Origin: Bacillota bacterium
GTDB lineage: Bacteria; Bacillota_E; Sulfobacillia; Sulfobacillales; Sulfobacillaceae
Length of the DNA stretch: 6,737 nt
Assembly (NCBI GenBank): GCA_021820645.1
Contig: JAKADJ010000124.1
Coordinates: forward strand, 1-6,737
Direction: 5' to 3'
Shown here: piece after piece, positions 6,215 to 6,737 of the stretch
How positions within the stretch are numbered: position 1 is the first letter of the stretch
Layout of the letters: every line of letters begins with the position of its first letter
Notes under the pieces: generated by a model
What the model saw: the letters and a program-made list of their open reading frames with translations, nothing else
Databases searched by the model: none
What the model was told of the DNA's origin: nothing
Position numbers and translations under genes: made by a program

Positions 6215-6521
6215 GACCGAGGGAATCTACCGCCATGGCATAGTCCCTAAGCAAAATAACACGCCTCCATTGGGGGCCTCACGAAACAGATGGTAAAGTC
6301 GACCTCCATGGGATCGGTTGGACAAATGGGCGACGGAATCAAAAAGAACCGAAACCCGGCAACGGCTCAACGTAGCCTAGAGGCCAGATCCAGACCATGC
6401 CCCCGTTCCTGTCCAGGCGACACCAAGCGTACGGGAAAACGGTGCGCAGGATGCCTCCACCCGCCCTGTTGATGGTCGTTAATCTCCGCCCGGCCAGTAT
6501 GACCGTTTGTGCCTACACCCC
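6215..6521. other. Gap after the ammonium transporter gene, no gene seen
   Basis: No reading frame here is convincing. A 60-codon plus-strand frame (6290-6472) has no SD, no recognisable motif and an Arg/Pro/Cys-biased, non-protein-like composition. A short imperfect hairpin, GCCTCC/GGGGGC at 6263-6277, lacks a T-run on the plus strand. No standard terminator for the transporter gene was found. Confidence 0.5.
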
Positions 6522-6627
6522 ATCACACCAGCCGTCGCGGGTGGCCGATGCGGGCGGATGAAAGCCCCCAGGCATTGCCGACGCGTCCGCCCGTAGGGCG
6601 GGGCAACCCTCCGTTATCAGGTGTGAT
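6522..6627. repeat. Nested GC-rich inverted-repeat structure between convergent genes
   Basis: An outer perfect 8-bp pair, ATCACACC (6522-6529) and GGTGTGAT (6620-6627), encloses two mutually exclusive inner stems: CGGGCGGA (6551-6558) with TCCGCCCG (6586-6593), and CCGCCC (6587-6592) with GGGCGG (6596-6601) around GTA. Such nested complementarity is unlikely by chance and suggests a folded RNA or a mobile-element end. No riboswitch or known RNA core that I can recall matches. The segment GATGAAAGCCCCC (6557-6569) and the GC hairpin resemble right ends of IS200/IS605-type elements, where the tnpB-associated RNA lies, but no tnpB coding sequence is evident. Confidence 0.4.
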
Positions 6628-6645
6628 CGCCACGCATCTTTTAGA

Positions 6646-6737
6646 TTAATCCCGGAGCCCTTGGCGTTTCTCCCAACCCCTTCGAAATAACGGCAGGAAG
6701 TTTTGCGGCTGGTAGGGATGGCGCCGGATCTCCTCCA
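6646..6737 (-). CDS. C-terminal end of an unidentified convergent gene (cut by window edge)
   Basis: On the minus strand a frame open to the window edge ends in TAA at 6648-6646. The 29 visible complete codons give a natural-looking C-terminus including RRHPYQPQNFLPLFRRGWEK, with balanced charged and aromatic residues, and about 20 of 29 third positions are G or C. The other two minus-strand frames look less protein-like. I do not recognise the family. It would converge on the ammonium transporter gene. Confidence 0.45.
   Translation of the reverse strand, partial: EEIRRHPYQPQNFLPLFRRGWEKRQGLRD

Noticed and set aside
6263..6277. Hairpin GCCTCC/GGGGGC as an intrinsic terminator
   Set aside because: On the plus strand no T-run follows. 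On the minus strand a T-rich tail follows, but the stem then contains a C-A mismatch and a 3-base loop.
1..6737. CRISPR array, tRNA, rRNA or phage genes
   Set aside because: No regularly spaced direct repeats, no tRNA T-loop signature, no rRNA-like blocks and no phage structural proteins were seen on either strand.

Overview
The window reads as ordinary bacterial chromosome carrying nutrient-uptake and carboxylate-activation genes. Strong GGAGG-type Shine-Dalgarno (SD) sites, a near-consensus sigma-A promoter, a Gram-positive-style lipobox (LAAC) and moderate G+C suggest a Firmicute-like bacterium. An acidophilic or thermophilic Sulfobacillus/Alicyclobacillus-type host is my guess, not something the sequence proves.

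Left part, minus strand, read right to left: a lipoprotein substrate-binding protein (1071-2294), a LivH-type inner-membrane permease (149-1030) and the first 48 codons of a LivM-type permease that runs off the left edge (1-146). Together they are the start of a branched-chain amino acid-type (HAAT) ABC importer operon; the ATPase genes (livG/livF) are presumably beyond the left edge. A TTGACA-17-TATTAT promoter at 2544-2572 drives it. The transcript would have a leader of about 240 nt containing an 18-codon ORF with its own good SD, and two mutually exclusive GC-rich stems. This looks like an attenuation-type or translational control leader.

Middle, plus strand: a complete AMP-forming acyl-CoA synthetase (2690-4336), divergent from the transporter. 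Its 3' end is overlapped by a possible 40-residue ORF. The gap of about 430 to 520 nt after it has no firm gene. It holds a possible decayed minus-strand ORF (4462-4701), a GC hairpin, and the control region of the next gene.

Right part, plus strand: a complete Amt/MEP-type ammonium transporter (4862-6214). Upstream are a promoter candidate and a dense set of nested inverted repeats (4780-4840), including a 17-mer that matches the GlnR/TnrA box at 7 of 8 conserved bases. The transporter has Asp (D241) where E. coli AmtB has the ammonium-binding Ser219. No PII (glnK) gene follows.

The last 520 nt have no clear gene on the plus strand. They contain a nested GC-rich inverted-repeat structure (6522-6627) and the probable C-terminal end of a convergent minus-strand gene (6646-6737).

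The genes may work as a uptake module: an organic-acid or amino-acid importer, an enzyme activating a carboxylate to its CoA thioester, and ammonium uptake. The functional link is inferred only from adjacency. I do not see a clearly new multi-gene system; the most interesting items are the two regulatory regions, the Amt substitution and the structured 3' region.
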